Shown: positions 47,855-61,380 of the stretch, piece by piece
Layout of the letters: the number at the start of each line of letters is the position of its first letter
Numbering within the stretch: the first letter of the stretch is position 1
DNA from: Chaetorhynchus papuensis
Lineage: Eukaryota > Chordata > Aves > Passeriformes > Rhipiduridae
Direction of reading: 5' to 3'
NCBI GenBank assembly: GCA_013396525.1
Contig: VWYX01001323.1
Coordinates: forward strand, 62,001 to 126,000
DNA length: 64,000 nucleotides
Notes under the pieces: generated by a model
What the model was told of the DNA's origin: nothing
Databases searched by the model: none
Seen by the model: only the letters and a program-made list of their open reading frames with translations
Position numbers and translations under genes: made by a program

Positions 47855-48085
47855 TCAGAGCATCTTGCAATGGGCAACCAGCTCCTCCTGTTTTAGCAAA
47901 CAGCTCATTTTGGAGGGAGGCTTTGAGGGCGTGGTGTGATCCATAAGGATCTCGTCTGAACCAGAGCTTTCCTGGTCCCAGCTCATTTCCCCTGGACCCA
48001 TGAGGTTGTTTCTTACGGACTGCAGCCTCCTGGAGGCAACACCTATTACATCTTGCTGCTTGTAAAAGTGCAAATCTGGCTCCAT
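47855..48085 (-). other. Unidentified coding-like open frame, 76 codons
   Basis: The minus-strand frame begins MEPDLHFYKQQDVIGVASRR, then LQSVRNNLMGPGEMSWDQES, an acidic Ser-rich stretch (SGSDEILMD), then KPPSKMSCLLKQEELVAHC and a stop. An in-frame TGA lies five codons before the ATG. Composition is that of a soluble, partly disordered protein rather than random translated AT-rich intron, and it overlaps a 135-codon frame in another phase. I could not place it in any family. It may be a pseudogene piece, an exon of an antisense transcript, or chance. Confidence 0.3.
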
Positions 48086-48962
48086 GGTCTCCTTGGCTCA
48101 GGAATTCCCCTTGTTTCCATGGCTCCAGTGGCACTAAATTATCAGTTCCACAAAGCAAACGTGGGGAAGGCATAACTTCTGCTGTATAGGCTTGTTGTGT
48201 GGTATCCATGACAGGGAAGAAAACTCTCAGACCCTTGGACTCCAAAATCTACTTCCTGAGGGATCTGGAGCTCCAATGATCTAAGCCTTAAGGAATTATG
48301 AACACAAAGCTGCCTTTGCTTGGTGGAATCCTGGATCCAGACCCCCGTGGCTGTATCTGTAATACTGAATTAGCTGGGCCTGGATTAATTCCTGGGGCTC
48401 GGCTTCCAAATGGCATGGAATAATTCACACCCGTATTATTAAACCTTCTTGGCCTCCAAAATCAGGGGAGCTGCAGTGTGTGGACTATTGGGAACGTCCT
48501 CTGGCTCCTGCTAGCTCCAGATTCGTTCCCCAGGAATAGTTTTGGACTTGGTTAGTTTTTGGCCTGGACCAGAACTACCCCGAGGAAAATGGAATGGTGT
48601 GATTTCAGACCTGAGCCCAGTCTCTCATTCACTTACCAGCATAACAGATTTATTATTCTCAGCGAGGAGGATGAAGCGAATGTCAGCGTGGGTTGCTGTG
48701 AAATCACAGGGTTATTTTGTTGTATAACACAGCAGGGATTAAAACACTTGGAATTAGTGGAAGTCAAGCCAGTGCTCGGTCCTGTGCGACACATCCAGGC
48801 TCTCTGCTGCTCTGAGTCCTTTCAGTTTATCTGTGATTTCACTTCACCTGAGTCCATTTCCCAGTCCATTCTGGGTCGTCCCAGCCAGTTTGGAAGCTGA
48901 TGTTGGAGCAGGAATTTGATGGCTTCAAACGATGGCTCTGTTCTGCCTGCTGGCTTTGGTGG

Positions 48963-49140
48963 CCATGGAATCATTAAAGTTGGACAAGGCCCCTCAGCTC
49001 ACAGAGCCCAGCCACTCACCCAACACTGCCAGGTCCTCCACTAACCCATGGCCCCAAGTGCCACATCTACGTGGTTTCTGAGCACTTCCAGAGATGGTCA
49101 CTCCACCACTGGAGTCCCCAGTGGTCCCCAGATTCCTTCA
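48963..49140 (-). mobile_element. CR1 LINE fragment, reverse orientation
   Basis: Starts with a degenerate 'catggaatcattaaagttgg' 3' end and continues through 'caacactgccaggtcctcca', 'ccccaagtgccacatctac' and 'tgagcacttccagagatgg', the same series as the copy at 32766. Confidence 0.92.
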
Positions 49141-49623
49141 GAGCCAATGGGGTGACTCCTTATTCACTGAGTATTTTATTTAGAAAGCATTTCTGTGCAA
49201 CTTGAGACGTATTTGTTTAAGTGTCTTTAAAGCCTTACTTTGTGCAGTGTGTCTTTGGCAACTGCAATGGGTAACAGGGTTTGTTTTCTCTTACACAGAG
49301 TATTTCTTTGATCCCTTTCTCAGGCATCTCCTGCATCCTCCTTATAGCAGGCTCTCACATTTCTTGGAAATATTTACATAGGCAATAGCCAAAAATATAG
49401 AGGGAACACAATGTTCTAATGGGAGGGGAAAATGGAGCTCAGATCCGTGTCCAACAGCAGGTGACTAGCAGCAGAAAACTCAAGTACTTGCTGATCATTT
49501 ATATATGATTAAACAATGCAGTGAATAAAGGAACAGCTCTCTATAGTGTCCAACATATTACAGCCTAAAAAAAGTGAATTTACCTTCACAAATTTTTTTC
49601 TTACTTGGATTTGTTTTCTACAG

Positions 49624-49696
49624 GTGCTGGTTTGGAAAAGAGCCAGGGAAATACATTGACTACATATACCAAGGGCCAGTGATTCTTGTTCTCCTG
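49624..49696 (+). CDS. CRHR2: CRHR2 exon: ECL2 and start of TM5
   Basis: 73 bases: one base completing Gln, then 24 codons CWFGKEPGKYIDYIYQGPVI and LVLL. The first full codon is the ECL2 cysteine that pairs with the TM3 cysteine; Cys-Trp in ECL2 is a class B hallmark. The Gly-Lys-Glu-Pro-Gly loop and TYR-rich entry to TM5 match CRHR2 (CRHR1 has GKRPGVYTDYIYQGP). The acceptor is CTACAG and the donor GTGAGT is at 49697, in phase 0. Confidence 0.97.
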
Positions 49697-51421
49697 GTGA
49701 GTGTTTAAGTGGGTGGGGGGACACTGCCATCTCCCACTGAGAGGAGATCTGATCTCTGATGTTCCACATCTGCTTTTATGGAAAATAAGACACAAACAAG
49801 GCCAAACATCTTCAGGTGTTCTCTGAAGTGGCCACAGTAGATAACGCTGCAAGAATTGAAATGAATTGGTTTTGGCTGTTTCTTTGGGTTTGGGCCATTC
49901 TTTCCTCCTCCCACTGCAGTGCTGTTTGCCTTTGTACAAAGTTTTGAGATGCGGGAAGGAAAAAGTGTTCAAAACCAGGGGGTGCAGTAAAATATCTGCT
50001 CACCCACTTGGGGCTCTGGACAGCTACAACAATCCCATCACTCACATTATTTAGAAAAATGTAATAATCATGGTCAGGAATTTGCATCTTGCACGGTCAT
50101 GTCCATTTTCTGCATCACCATCACTGCTGTGTGTTTGTTTCTAGATTTCCTTTTGTGAAGTTTCCTTCCCAGTGCTGCCCATGCTCACCAGGCTGTTTAT
50201 CTGTTTACCCCGCAGTCCCTCTCCTGTGCCAACCAAGAGCAGGCAGAGGGAGAAGGAAGCTCATTCATGACCCATTTTGAGCCTTCAGCTGAAGCACAGT
50301 GGTGCTTTCCCAGAAAAAAAAAACCCACAACCCAAAACTGGGTGTGGATGGAAAGCATTAGTTAGCTATTAGTAAGGACAAAGCTGAAAAAAATGATTCT
50401 ATTCTTCCAGGCAGATGAACCAACAGAGAATTCCCAGGGCTCAGTGGGTTCCCCTCTTTTAGGGAGCCAAGCTTTGCTGTCCTTTATGGCACTCCAACCC
50501 CCATGGGGAAGGAGCAAATGCTCCGGAACAGGCACCACTGGCAGCTTTCTCAAGGCTGAGGAGCCTCATGTTCTCACCTTGCCAGTGCCCTGTTCCTGGG
50601 ATTCAGTGTGATAAAAGTTCCTGTGGTGCCCAGGAAGCCAGCAGCTGATCTGAGTTTGTTTTAATTAGAAATTTTAATCTGGATCAGCTGATCCGAGTGT
50701 GTGCCCTGAGAGCAGGAGAGTTCATTTCTCTGTTAATTGTTAAGATACAGCAAAAAGATCACCTGAAAAATGAAAAAAAACCCCATAATAGGAGTATATT
50801 TTCATGTAAAAATCCTTTGCTTTATGTTCTAAGGAGGGGAATAGCAGTGGGTGTGATACACACAATCTGATTTGTGTTGCTGAGGGAGCCATCACAAAAC
50901 CAGAAAACACCTCACAGTAAATTGACTCACTGATACAGAGACTCCCTCACAAATAAATCCTGTTTAGACAACACAAGGTGGGAGATTTGTGATACTCGGA
51001 GCACTTGGGTTTCACATCATTGCCTGGAAATCTGTGACTGTGAATTTAGCATTTAGTCCACAGGACCTGTAGAATCCTTGGGTAGCATCTCTCTGACAGA
51101 TACCATAGTCATGAAAATAGCTTTTTTTCTCCCCAGAACTGCACTTTAAATACTTACAGACCCCAAAGAGACCCAGAAGATGGAGGTATAGTTGGGGGCT
51201 GCCTCTTTTTATGCAGGTCATTATATTTGCCTCTAATTTGGAACAGCCTTGAGACCTCTCTAAACTGGGCCAGTGACTGAAGAGCCCAGACCTGACACTG
51301 GGAATTGAACCCTCCTACCTTGGCCTGCCTGCACGTGAGCTCTGACTGAAACACGAGTGAGATAACAGCAGTAATTGCCCTGTGCAGTGGAAGGCAGCTG
51401 ATAACGTTTAGAGAAGCAGCA

Positions 51422-51893
51422 TGAGGGCGAGTATCGCAGTCTCTGGTTTGTTTCTTTTACTTTTTCGAGTCCGTTTTACTCAGAGTTTGAATCAAGGTGC
51501 GGGAAACAATGAAGGTTTTTCTTTGGTCTTTGATTTTTATTGTATCTTATCTATGACATAGCTACACAGAGGCTGCTTTCTAAGGTAACAAGGCAAAAAT
51601 GGCTGCTGAGTGCTGCTTCCAAGGTCACTTATACCCCAAACTGTCCAATTATTAAATGCCAACAAATTTATTTTCACTTATAAACCAGTGGCTATTAATT
51701 TCTGACCTGCACTGCGGGTTTTTTGACCCAATGGCAAAACACTCAGATTTGTGAAGAAGAAAGAAGAAGAACAAACCCACACCCAAAAACCCTCCATCTT
51801 GTTACCTACATATTACTAAAATCCTACAAACATAATTTTTCTACATCTCTCCATATTCCACCCAGGGATATAACTTTTCTCTTTAATCACACA
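51422..51893 (-). mobile_element. Probable solo LTR (ERVK-like), antisense to CRHR2
   Basis: About 472 bases bounded by TGAGGGCGAG and ATCACACA, thus TG...CA. Read on the minus strand it begins TGTGTGATTAAAG, has a TATA-like element (GGGGTATAAGTG, plus-strand 51623-51642), then ACAATAAAAATC (AATAAA signal, plus-strand about 51531-51540), and ends in a ~110-base R-U5-like segment. Flanks GCAGCA (51416-51421) and GCAGTA (51894-51899) fit a 6-base target duplication with one mismatch, the length known for ERVK-type integration. No internal coding sequence is present. Confidence 0.7.
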
Positions 51894-52654
51894 GCAGTAC
51901 CCTCTGTATTATCCCACAATCTTGGGAGCCTTTCCCAGGGCCTCAGGTCGAATGCTGTGTGCTTTTGAGGATCATTGCTTGACTGAACTGAAAGAATGAA
52001 ATTCTCAGGATTCAGGGTTCCAACAGGCGAGCTCTTCCTCCCCTCACTTCAGGGTTATTCCCCTCAGAAAGCACTGTTGGGGGAGGAAAATACCTCTCTG
52101 CAAACAAAATCTAAACAGCAAATCTGAATGCTCCGGTTACAACACACTCCTGATTCCTAAAATCTGCTCCCCCATTTTGTTTTTTTAATTTGCATTGTCA
52201 CTTCACTTTTGGAGCGTTTCTAATTAAAACACACAACCTCACGGTGTTTTAAAGCCACTTGACTTGCTCATGTTTTGATCCTTCGGTGAATAAATTCAAA
52301 TTGTAGGTGATGAGTGGAGCATCACTTGCTGTTATTGGAGTCCCTGACCCTTTCAAGGGTGCTGTGAGGAGTGCTGGGCTGAGAGCATTTGGCATCTGCT
52401 GTGTGCTCAGGGCAGCACAGCCAAGCATCACCGCCCTCAGATGGGATTGTGTCTCTCCCTCAGCACAGACAGGGACAAAGTGCTGCCTTCCTCTTCCCTC
52501 CAGTGAGCAGTGGCCACCACGAGTGGAAAACACAGAGATTTCAAAAACAAAGGACAACTCCTTGACCCCTTTCAGTCACAGCTCATGGGTTGGGTTTGAA
52601 CTAATGAGGAACTGAAGTGCAGCTGCAGCTGTGTTTTGGGAAAGAATGTACAGG

Positions 52655-52938
52655 TCAAAGTCCTGATGGGACAAGGGGGAATGGCTTTAAGATGATGGAG
52701 GGTAGATTAAGATGGGATATTAGGGAGAAATTCTTCCCTGTGAGGGTGGGGAGGCCCTGGCACAGGCTGCCCAGAGAAGCTGTGGCTGCCCCATCCCTGG
52801 AAGTGTCCGAGGCCAGGTTGGATGGGGCTTGGAGCACCCTGGGATAGTGGAAGGTGTCCCTGCCCATGGCAGGGGGGTGGAATGGGATGATCTTTCAGGT
52901 CCCTTCCATCTCAAACCATTCTGTGACAATTCTGTGAG
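52655..52938 (+). mobile_element. CR1 LINE fragment, forward
   Basis: An open frame at 52617-52847 carries 'GTRGNGFKMMEGRLRWDI' and 'LPREAVAAPSLEVSEARLDG', then the 'tggatggggcttggagcacc' and 'gcccatggcaggggggtgg' blocks and a TTCTGTGACAATTCTGTGA tail. Same subfamily as 55672 and 61817. Confidence 0.95.
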
Positions 52939-55170
52939 ACAGCTGTCCCAGGACTCAGCAGGAAAAATAAAGAGACATGAGTATTACAAGAAGAAATTAG
53001 TGTTATTTCCAAAAGAGGACTAACACTGAAAGCTGAAAGTCGAAATACTCCATGAAATTCCAGTTCCTGTGCCCCTGGGAACACTCAGCCTGGGGTGGTT
53101 AAAATTGGCTTCACCCACCTGAGGGAAGAGCCAGGAGCTCTGTGTCCAGCTCAGGTGAGCTTTGGTTACCTCTTGGACACATCTTTGTGTATTCCAGGAG
53201 CATCATTACACCAACCAGTGGCAGTATGATTAGAGTGTTAAAATATTCTTAGAGGGATAAAAAGTTGCTTCTAAAGATGCAATTCTGTTTAAATATTATT
53301 TTTTAAGGATTTTTTTTCTGTCAAAAATTATTCCCACTGGGTTTGATTTCTCGTTTTCTTACATTGAGCTGCTGCAGCACAGGACAGTCACAAGGAGCCA
53401 GGCATGGTGAAGCTCTAAACCTCACTGGGAAATAAAGATTGGCCTAAAAAAGGCCTTTGATCATGGCAGCAGCCCTCAAGTCCATCTTTAGATCACATTA
53501 TTGTGTTGTATGTCAGGGACAAAAACTTTGAACGATGCAGTCACGTTGTTTGATTGATTTTCTGCTTGTCTGAAGAAGGAGCTTGGAGATTGACTTGGGC
53601 TGAAAACAGGGAAATGATTTCAGAGACAATTCCAGAAAAGAAGGGAATAGAATATAAGTGCTGATTCTGTATATTGGGCAAGAAACCTGTATTTTTATTG
53701 ACAAAAAATCTGAGGGAGAAAATGTAGGTAATCATCCTTTTTTTGTGTCGTTCCTGAATGGATTTTGGCTTGAACACATCCCACAGGAGATAAAATAATT
53801 TAATACATTGGATGCTTTGAAATTTACTTTCTGGTAGCAATAGAGAAACACACCGTATTAGGTATTTTCTCTTCAAATTAATGCATTGGGGTGTTTAAAT
53901 TCTGATCTGTTTCCTCAGAGTCACAGAACCGAGTTTTAATCACACACCCCTCACTGAAGCTAAACAAGGGTTGGAAAAAAACCACCAGGGAAGTGAATTT
54001 CATCCTGATTTTATTAAAGAAAATACATTTCTTGTGTTCAATTTTAAATCTAAACCTGCCAAAGAATTGGTGAACCACGAAAACACAGCAGGGTCAGAGG
54101 ACAGACCTCAGAGAAGAGGCACCAGAGGCAGTTTTTACCTGAGCTGCTTTTTCCCTCATAACTTCTGCTGTGAATTGACCCCAGCTATGAACTGCTCTGC
54201 AATATTTCTCAGAGCTAAGATTGTATAAATCTGTAATTTTTCAAACAGGCAGATCAATTTTTTCCCCCCCAAACCTTTCATTCAGCTTTAATAGATTTTT
54301 TTTTTTCCCCTCTTGTGCTTGAGAAATGAACACTTTTGCAACCTCTGGGTATTTATGTGTCTGGTTGAAAATAATTCACCACAACCCATTAGCTGCTGGA
54401 GTGAGTGGGTGTCTGAGGTGGGGGAGGATCTGGAGCTCACTTCTGCCTCTGCCTTCATCAGCTGTTTCATTCTGAATAAGTCAGATTGCTGCTCAGAGCT
54501 CAGCTTCCCCAGCTATAAAGCGACTTTAATGATTATTTAAAAATTATCTCCCTTTGCTTTGAGGTTCCTGGATGACAAGTAGAGGAGTTAAGTGTCCGTA
54601 TTTCAGTGTGGAATTGTGCTCAGGAGAGAAAACCACAGACACCCAAGAGGTCTTGATGATGTGCTGATCATTAAAGATGCGGCATTTTTGTGGTGGCAAG
54701 ATCAAATCAATCAAGGTGTGACCACACAAATGGATTTTTACAGCAGCACCCCGTCACCTGGTTTATTTTCTTTTAGTTCTCTGTAATTCCTGACATTTTT
54801 TTGTTTCCTTTCTTCCTCTGGGAGCTGAGATGGGGCTTTCAGGGAGCCTTCAGTGAGTGTGACTCCAGCATTTCTTTTGTGAATGAAAACTCCCAGAGCT
54901 CATAACTCTCCGTGTAAAGCTGAGATTGTTTTGTCTCCCCCATGCTGTTACCTTTCCATGCTGTGATTTCCTGTGCCACATTACTGCCTGATCACTCAGT
55001 CCCTGGACAGCTCTTGGCAATCAGTCTCGATTTTTGCTGTTCTGAGCAGTTTGATGCCACGAAAAACCTGGCAGCCTGTTCTTCAATCCCTTTTTACGGA
55101 CCACTGAGATCTGGGTGAAACAGCACAGATCTGCTGGCAGCCTCTTTCCATTGAGAAATCAGAATAATAA

Positions 55171-55196
55171 AAAAAAATATATATACATATATATAA
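55171..55196. repeat. A-rich / (TA)n tract
   Basis: AAAAAAAATATATATACATA followed by TATATAAG. Low complexity. Confidence 0.85.
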
Positions 55197-55671
55197 GCAT
55201 TCCTGCCCTTTCTCCCTCATATTCTTATGCACAGTGCTCTTCCCTCCAAACCTCCATCAGCCACATTTCTGTGGGAGGCTTTGGAGTTTGGAATTTGAAT
55301 TCCTTTCAGAGGATTGTCCACTGGATCTCCCTGGTCCCCATATTGACTCTTTCAGAGGACTTCACAAGCCACATCATCCTTCCCCTTCACACCTTGTTTC
55401 TCTTCTTTACAAAGAATTTGTCCAGCCCAGCTTCAGGTTATGGGAAATATCAGTACCTCAACGTAGCAACCACTGGCTGATGCTCTGGGAGGCCATGACA
55501 GGTGGTAATTTTCAGTAAAAAGCTGAGTTTGTTCAGTTTTTCAAAGCCAAGGCTGTGGAAAGATAGGGTGTTTTTTAACAGAGAGTGAGGGTGCTTAAGC
55601 TTATTAACAAAATCAGCTGATTTACTGACAGAAAGGGAGTTTTCATAAGTGAGAGTTGTCCTTCCACCATC

Positions 55672-55862
55672 CCAGGCTGCTCTAAGCCACATCCAGCCTG
55701 GCCTTGGACACTCCCAGGGATCCAGGGGCAGCCACAGCTTCTCTGGGCACCCTGTGCCAGGGCCTCCCCACCCTCACAGGGAAGAATTCCTTCCCAATAC
55801 CCAATCTAAACCTGCTCTGTTCCAGTTTGAAGCCATTTCCCTCTTGTCCTGTCACTGTGTTC
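55672..55862 (-). mobile_element. CR1 LINE fragment, reverse orientation
   Basis: Minus strand reads 'GNGFKLEQSRFRLGIGKEFF', then 'VGRPWHRVPREAVAAPGSL'. It is nearly the same as the piece at 61817 in translation, and lacks the last ~100 bases of the 3' end, so it was cut after insertion or is a rearranged copy. Confidence 0.93.
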
Positions 55863-58800
55863 ACTTCTTGCTCCATTTAAAACACCACAGTCCACATTGC
55901 TGAAGTTCCTTTCCTCTCATCTTCCAAAGAAATAAAAGTTTGCTCACTTGCCATTTTACGTATGGAAGCATCTCACCTGTGTATGTGGCTATAAGCATTT
56001 ATTTCATTTAGGGGGGGGTTTTTTTGCTGAAAAGCATTGCCTGGTCCTGTGCAAGCATCCTCCTTGCTGATGCAATTGCTTCTCTGAATATTTTCTTCGT
56101 TTCTGCTGACTCTCTTCACACTTCTGCTTCCACTTCTGCATTGTTCTGTTCAGAGACTGAGATTTTATTATTATTATTTATATTTTTTTTCCCTTTCCCC
56201 TTCTCCTTCTATCTGAGTGGCTTCTGTTTTTCATCAAACACTGATTAAATTTGTTTTCCTATTGATTTTTTTTTAAATTTCTTCTTGCTCTAAAGATGAG
56301 CATTTCCTCCACTGCTGCAGGTTTGCAGTTCATGACCTGCTGGCATCCCCGAGTTCTTCTTGCGAGACTTTTATCATAATTTTTTGCTGGTTTGCACGCA
56401 GGCTGTGCTGGCTGCACAGAGCACAGAGATAACGTGCTGGTTTGATTACAGTCCATCCAGAATTTATCTCCAATTTTGCCACCACTGCTATTACTGACTC
56501 CCTGCTGTTCCCATTCTGTAGCTGTGGAGTCAATAAGTGCTCACCAAGGTGTCCAATACCACGTTCACTCTACAGATTTTCTGAAATTTCTGCTTCTGTT
56601 TGGGAAATGTTCATTTCTCTTAATCACATCTCATTATTCCTGATTGTACGTGAAAGTATTTTCCAGCCCTTTGCCCAGAGGACTCATTGTGGTGCCTGTG
56701 ACCTTTGAAAAGGAAACTTTTTGTGATAAAAGGCCCTGTCTGAGGATCAGGTCAGGCCAGCATGGCAGAACAATTAAAACAAAGCATTAATTAACCGGCA
56801 GAGTGCTCATCTGAGGTCAGGATGGCAGCATCCAGAGCTCTCACTAAAATGACTGCTCTGATCCCAATTTGGGTTACTTGACCCTGAGGTGATTTTACCA
56901 CATTGCATAAAAATACAAAGTCTAAATAGAACAATTTTTACCGTTCCTGGGAGTGAAGAGGAGCAAACATTCTGGGAAGCACAGGAGCACAAGCTTTCTG
57001 TGAAGCCCAGAATAAAAGCCCAGCAAAAAATGAGCAAAATAAAAGCCAGTTGTCCACTGAATTCCCAAAAGAGAAGGAGCAGAGCTTAATGACCTCCCTT
57101 TTAAACTCCTGGGCTTGGGGAAAACTGCAGAGAAGCCCTCAGAGTCAGCATTGCCTCTTTTGTGCACCTTGGCTATTTCGTCTTGCTAAGGGAGATAAAT
57201 TTCCTCCCAAATGGAGTTTGGTTTTTATGAGAGAAAAATTTTATCAGCAAAATAATTTGCTGAAAAGTTTCTTTTGGTTCAGAAGAGTTTCTGGGCTCGT
57301 GTGTTCAGGTTATAACAGAACGGTGCCAAAACAGATGGCTCAAATACTTTTTGGATCACTGGCTTGTAACTCCATTTTGGGGGTCTGAATTTTCATCCCA
57401 ATTTAGAAATGGAAAGACTAAACTTCTGGCAAGACAGGAGAACTTCTTCGTTCCCATCTGTACTTGGAGAGGGTCTTATTCCAGCAACAGGGATATTCTT
57501 AGCATGGCATAAATAAAGGAGAAGAAGAAATAAGCCATTTTATTCTGTCTCCAAGACTTTGCCTTTGGATTCATTTAATCTACCAGTAAATGTCAAGGTA
57601 AAAATCCTTAGTTGTGTTTTCCATTAGGAAGCAGAAAACAGGGACAAACAGAAATGAATGAAACTCTTAAAATGAGAAATAAAAAGGATGCACTGCCTGT
57701 CATCATTACCTCTCTCAATTGACCTTTCCTCAGTCTCCATTTATGGAGCTGATGTGGGGGTTTTGTTAGAGCTGCCCAGCTCTGAGGAATTAATCTGTTG
57801 ACAGAGAGCTTCAATAATAACAAAGAAGTCCTTGACAAATAATTGTGTACTTTGCTCAGTGCAGCACTGAGGCTCTTTTCTAGGAACACTCACTTTGCAG
57901 TGGAGTGAGATCCTCCTTCCTTTGAAACGCTGTGATCTCTCTGAGGAACAAACACCAGAGGCTTCATCTCCTCTGCCTGTAAATCAGGCTCAGGCTGGTA
58001 GCCACTAGAACTGTGTGGATTCTCTCCAGCTGAGAAAACAGCTCCATTTCCATCTCCAGGCCTTCAGCTCTTGCAGGCTGTGTGCAGCAAACTGTTCCCT
58101 GCCTGATTCCTGGATCGAGTCCCCTCTCCTGAGCACTCTCCCCCCCATCAGCCCCACGAGCTGCGGTCTCAGGCCCAGCGAGGACAAACAGACAATTAAA
58201 ACCCCGTCTGATTATGCACTGAAAATTGATCTTCAGACCTCTCTGAGTGCTGCTAAAAGGTCCTACTGAGCCAAGTGTCTTTCTGAAATGGAGTGGGGTT
58301 TTTTGGTTTTTTTTTTAAAGAAATTGTTAAAAGTGAACACACTGAAATGTGCTTCTAGAAGGCAAAACCAAAAATAAGTATTTTGCTCTGCCCACATTTT
58401 CATCTTTTCCCTTGGAATTCTTTGCTTGCTAAGATCTGCAGTTTAGGGGTGACCCTATCCAAGTCTGAAAGATCTCTCAGAGAAACCTTCATGGAGACAA
58501 AATGTTGGTGCCTCAAAACATTTTTAAGCTTCCACAGACTGTAGTGTCACAGAACCTCGGTAGATACAGCCACACTCATTCCAGTGAAGCTCACGTGGGG
58601 TATCCTGGGCAACCTGAAGATCAGTGGAAGATTTGTGTGGGCAACTGGTTCAAGTCCAAGCCCTATTAGTCCAAAACCACTAATTTAAAGTATGTCAAAT
58701 GAACCACTGTTGAAAAGTTCCCATTTCTTTCCAGTAAATATAAATAGATCCTGGGGTAGCCCACTGCTTAATCTAACAAGAAATTATGCCAATCCAAGTC

Positions 58801-61380
58801 AGATCCTTATGCTCTTGCTCTTCTTATCCTCACTCTGGGATGGAATTGATTTATAGCCAAGGCCAAGTCACTTGGCTTTTGTCTCTTAGGTACTAAATCT
58901 AGAATGGGGACGAATTAGTTACTCCTTTTCCTGGAGAAGCTGTGGGATGAAGCCAGCAGCAGGAGCTGTGTGTGTAACAGGGCTGCCCTCGTGTCCTGTC
59001 CTGCTGCAGCACAGCTGGGCAGAGAAACATATGAAAAAGTGCAAAATCAAGCCTTGAAGGAGCTTCACACGTTATTCAGAGATTCTAAAGGCAGAAGGAG
59101 CTGTGAATTATTTTTCTAACCTCCCTTTATGCACTGGAAAGGCCAAAGGGTTCTCCTGACTCGATGGTCCTCTGCATCCAAGCCATCGCCTCTTGGACAT
59201 ACACGAGACCCTTTATTCCAGCACCCTCCACCCAGCTCAGGATAATCTCCTGCCACCTGTCCCATTTACCAACCCTTTAAAAAACCCCCCAATTCTGTGG
59301 TTTTCAGGGAAAGGCAGACTTGTAAAAGAAGACTGCAGCATTAATGGAAGAAGCAGGGTGACACTCACTCTGAAGTTCAGACCGAGATTACTCAGGAGGA
59401 GGATTCAGTTTGAGTGGCCGATGTCACTGTCCCCTTCTCCTAGAAAATAGAATTAATGTCCTGGCAGGGTTTTCTCAGACACCTGGGCAGTTTGTTAGAA
59501 GTCAGCACTGCTGTATCTGCCTTCCTGCTGCTCCTGGAGAGAGCTGAGGTCTCTCCCCAGCTTTGTGTCACATGTGCCAGTGCCACCCACAGGCTCCAGC
59601 TGTGCAGGGGTGCCTCAGGTGCTGCTCTGCTCTGGGCTTGGCTGGACTGGGAGAATGAAAACCAGACTTTCATAGAATGAGAGTGTTTCTGGTGAAATAA
59701 GTCCCAGAATTTTCAGCTAGCAGTTCTTCTGGACTGATGAATCACGCTTCTGCAATTGAATTTCAGAAAAGGCCAGAATCCCTAATTTTCTGATGCAGGC
59801 TGTGGCAATTTGAATTTCCAGTTCAGATGGCAGGATGCTGTCACATCGAAGCAGGACTCATGAATCTTGAAATGCCTCCTTCAGCCCCGTTCATCACATT
59901 AATGCCATGTGATCAGTCCCACTGATATTTGGAATTTGCTCTTACCTAGGAGTCTATAATTCAGTCTGGCACTTTCCATTATGATTGCAAAGCTGGCCTG
60001 TTTTGGATTGGTGCCTTTTTTTTGCACCCTTGGTAGAAATAACCCAAACATGGCTCTGAGCTGATGGAGAACCTCAAGACTTAGAAGCAGAATTTCAGAG
60101 GTGAGAGTTTTCTTCCTGTGGGTGAAGGTCACCTCCATTCACCTCCCCCTGAGCAGAGACTGCCTGAATATTTCTCTTTCTGTTACTGAGGAATGGTGCA
60201 GTCACCAGTGTGAGGAGTTCAAGATTCACCTCAAACCACTGATAGGGAGCTGTTTTTATCTCTGATAAATAAAGCGTGAACCAGTTGACTTGAAGCTCTT
60301 AATATGGCAAAAACAATGCCAACAAGAACAAACACACAAGCTGCACTGTTTTATTTACTTCCTGTACTCCCCAGGGCCCTGCTCTGCCAAGAAAATCATT
60401 TCCAAAAATGCCGTGTTAACTCCTAGAGCAGCGTTTTTGTATCTCGTGTAATAAGTGCTTACACAATTCCCAGTGCTGCCAGTCTCCCAGCATCTGCTCA
60501 GGTGCTTTATTGCTCCATTTGTTCTAAACCGTGTTCCAGGAGCCCCAGGGAATGCTCTGATGGATGCCAGGATATGTAAACATTGAAATACACCCCACAG
60601 CACGCGGGGGAAAAAAAGGAGCATATTTTGAGAACACCTTTAAATTGTCAGCTCTGCTGCAGCATTGTAAATATTCAGGTGTCGATCACAGAATTGTTCC
60701 ATTCATGGGCTGAAAAATGCCAGGAGCCCTGAGACCCTGGAACTGTGTGTGAGGTAAAGATTTTCTCACGAGCTGTGCTGGGAGCTCAGCAGTCCCGTAA
60801 TTCTGACAACTTTGGGGCAGACCCGTGTCTTGTAAGCTGCCCTGCTTTATGCTTTGAAGGCAACTCAAAACCTGCTCCTGAGAGCCAAATCCTTCCCCTG
60901 ATCACAGGCTACAAATCAATCTTCTCTTCAGCTGGGTTTTTTGTTTCATTTCCTGTTTACGCTGTGCAAGGAACTCGCTGGCAGATGCTCCAACAGCAGT
61001 AATTAGAGCAAATCTCAAATCTCAGTGGTGAGGCTGCGGCACAAATTATAATTACCCCGCTCAGCAGATTGAAAAGGTGAGTGGTGAATCCATCAATCTC
61101 ACCTTTAGCTCCTCATTGCAAATGGAGAAAATGGAGAAAAGGAAATAAAAATAAGCTCCTTGCTAGGGTCAATAATGATGCACTCCATTTTCACTGCTGG
61201 TTTGGAAACATTAAGAGCTGTTGGATGTTTGCTGTATAATCTGGTATTTCTAGTAAACTTCTGAGTCTGTTGCAATCAATGGTAAAGCCAAAAGGCTGTT
61301 TTCAGTCAGATTGAAACTGTAAAATGTGCCCTTTAGGGTGTATCACATCCTTTAAGCCATTATTTGACTGACTGGTTGTA

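Larger units (their letters stand above)
45503..49623 (+). other. CRHR2: CRHR2 intron (4.1 kb, phase 2)
   Basis: Holds an antisense CR1 ORF2 fragment (about 45558-45960), an A22 run (47506-47527), an unidentified minus-strand open frame (47855-48085) and a CR1 fragment at 48963-49140. The rest shows nothing recognisable. Confidence 0.92.

Noticed and set aside
57050..57388. 112-codon open frame
   Set aside because: No domain or conservation clue; typical chance frame in an 11.7 kb intron.
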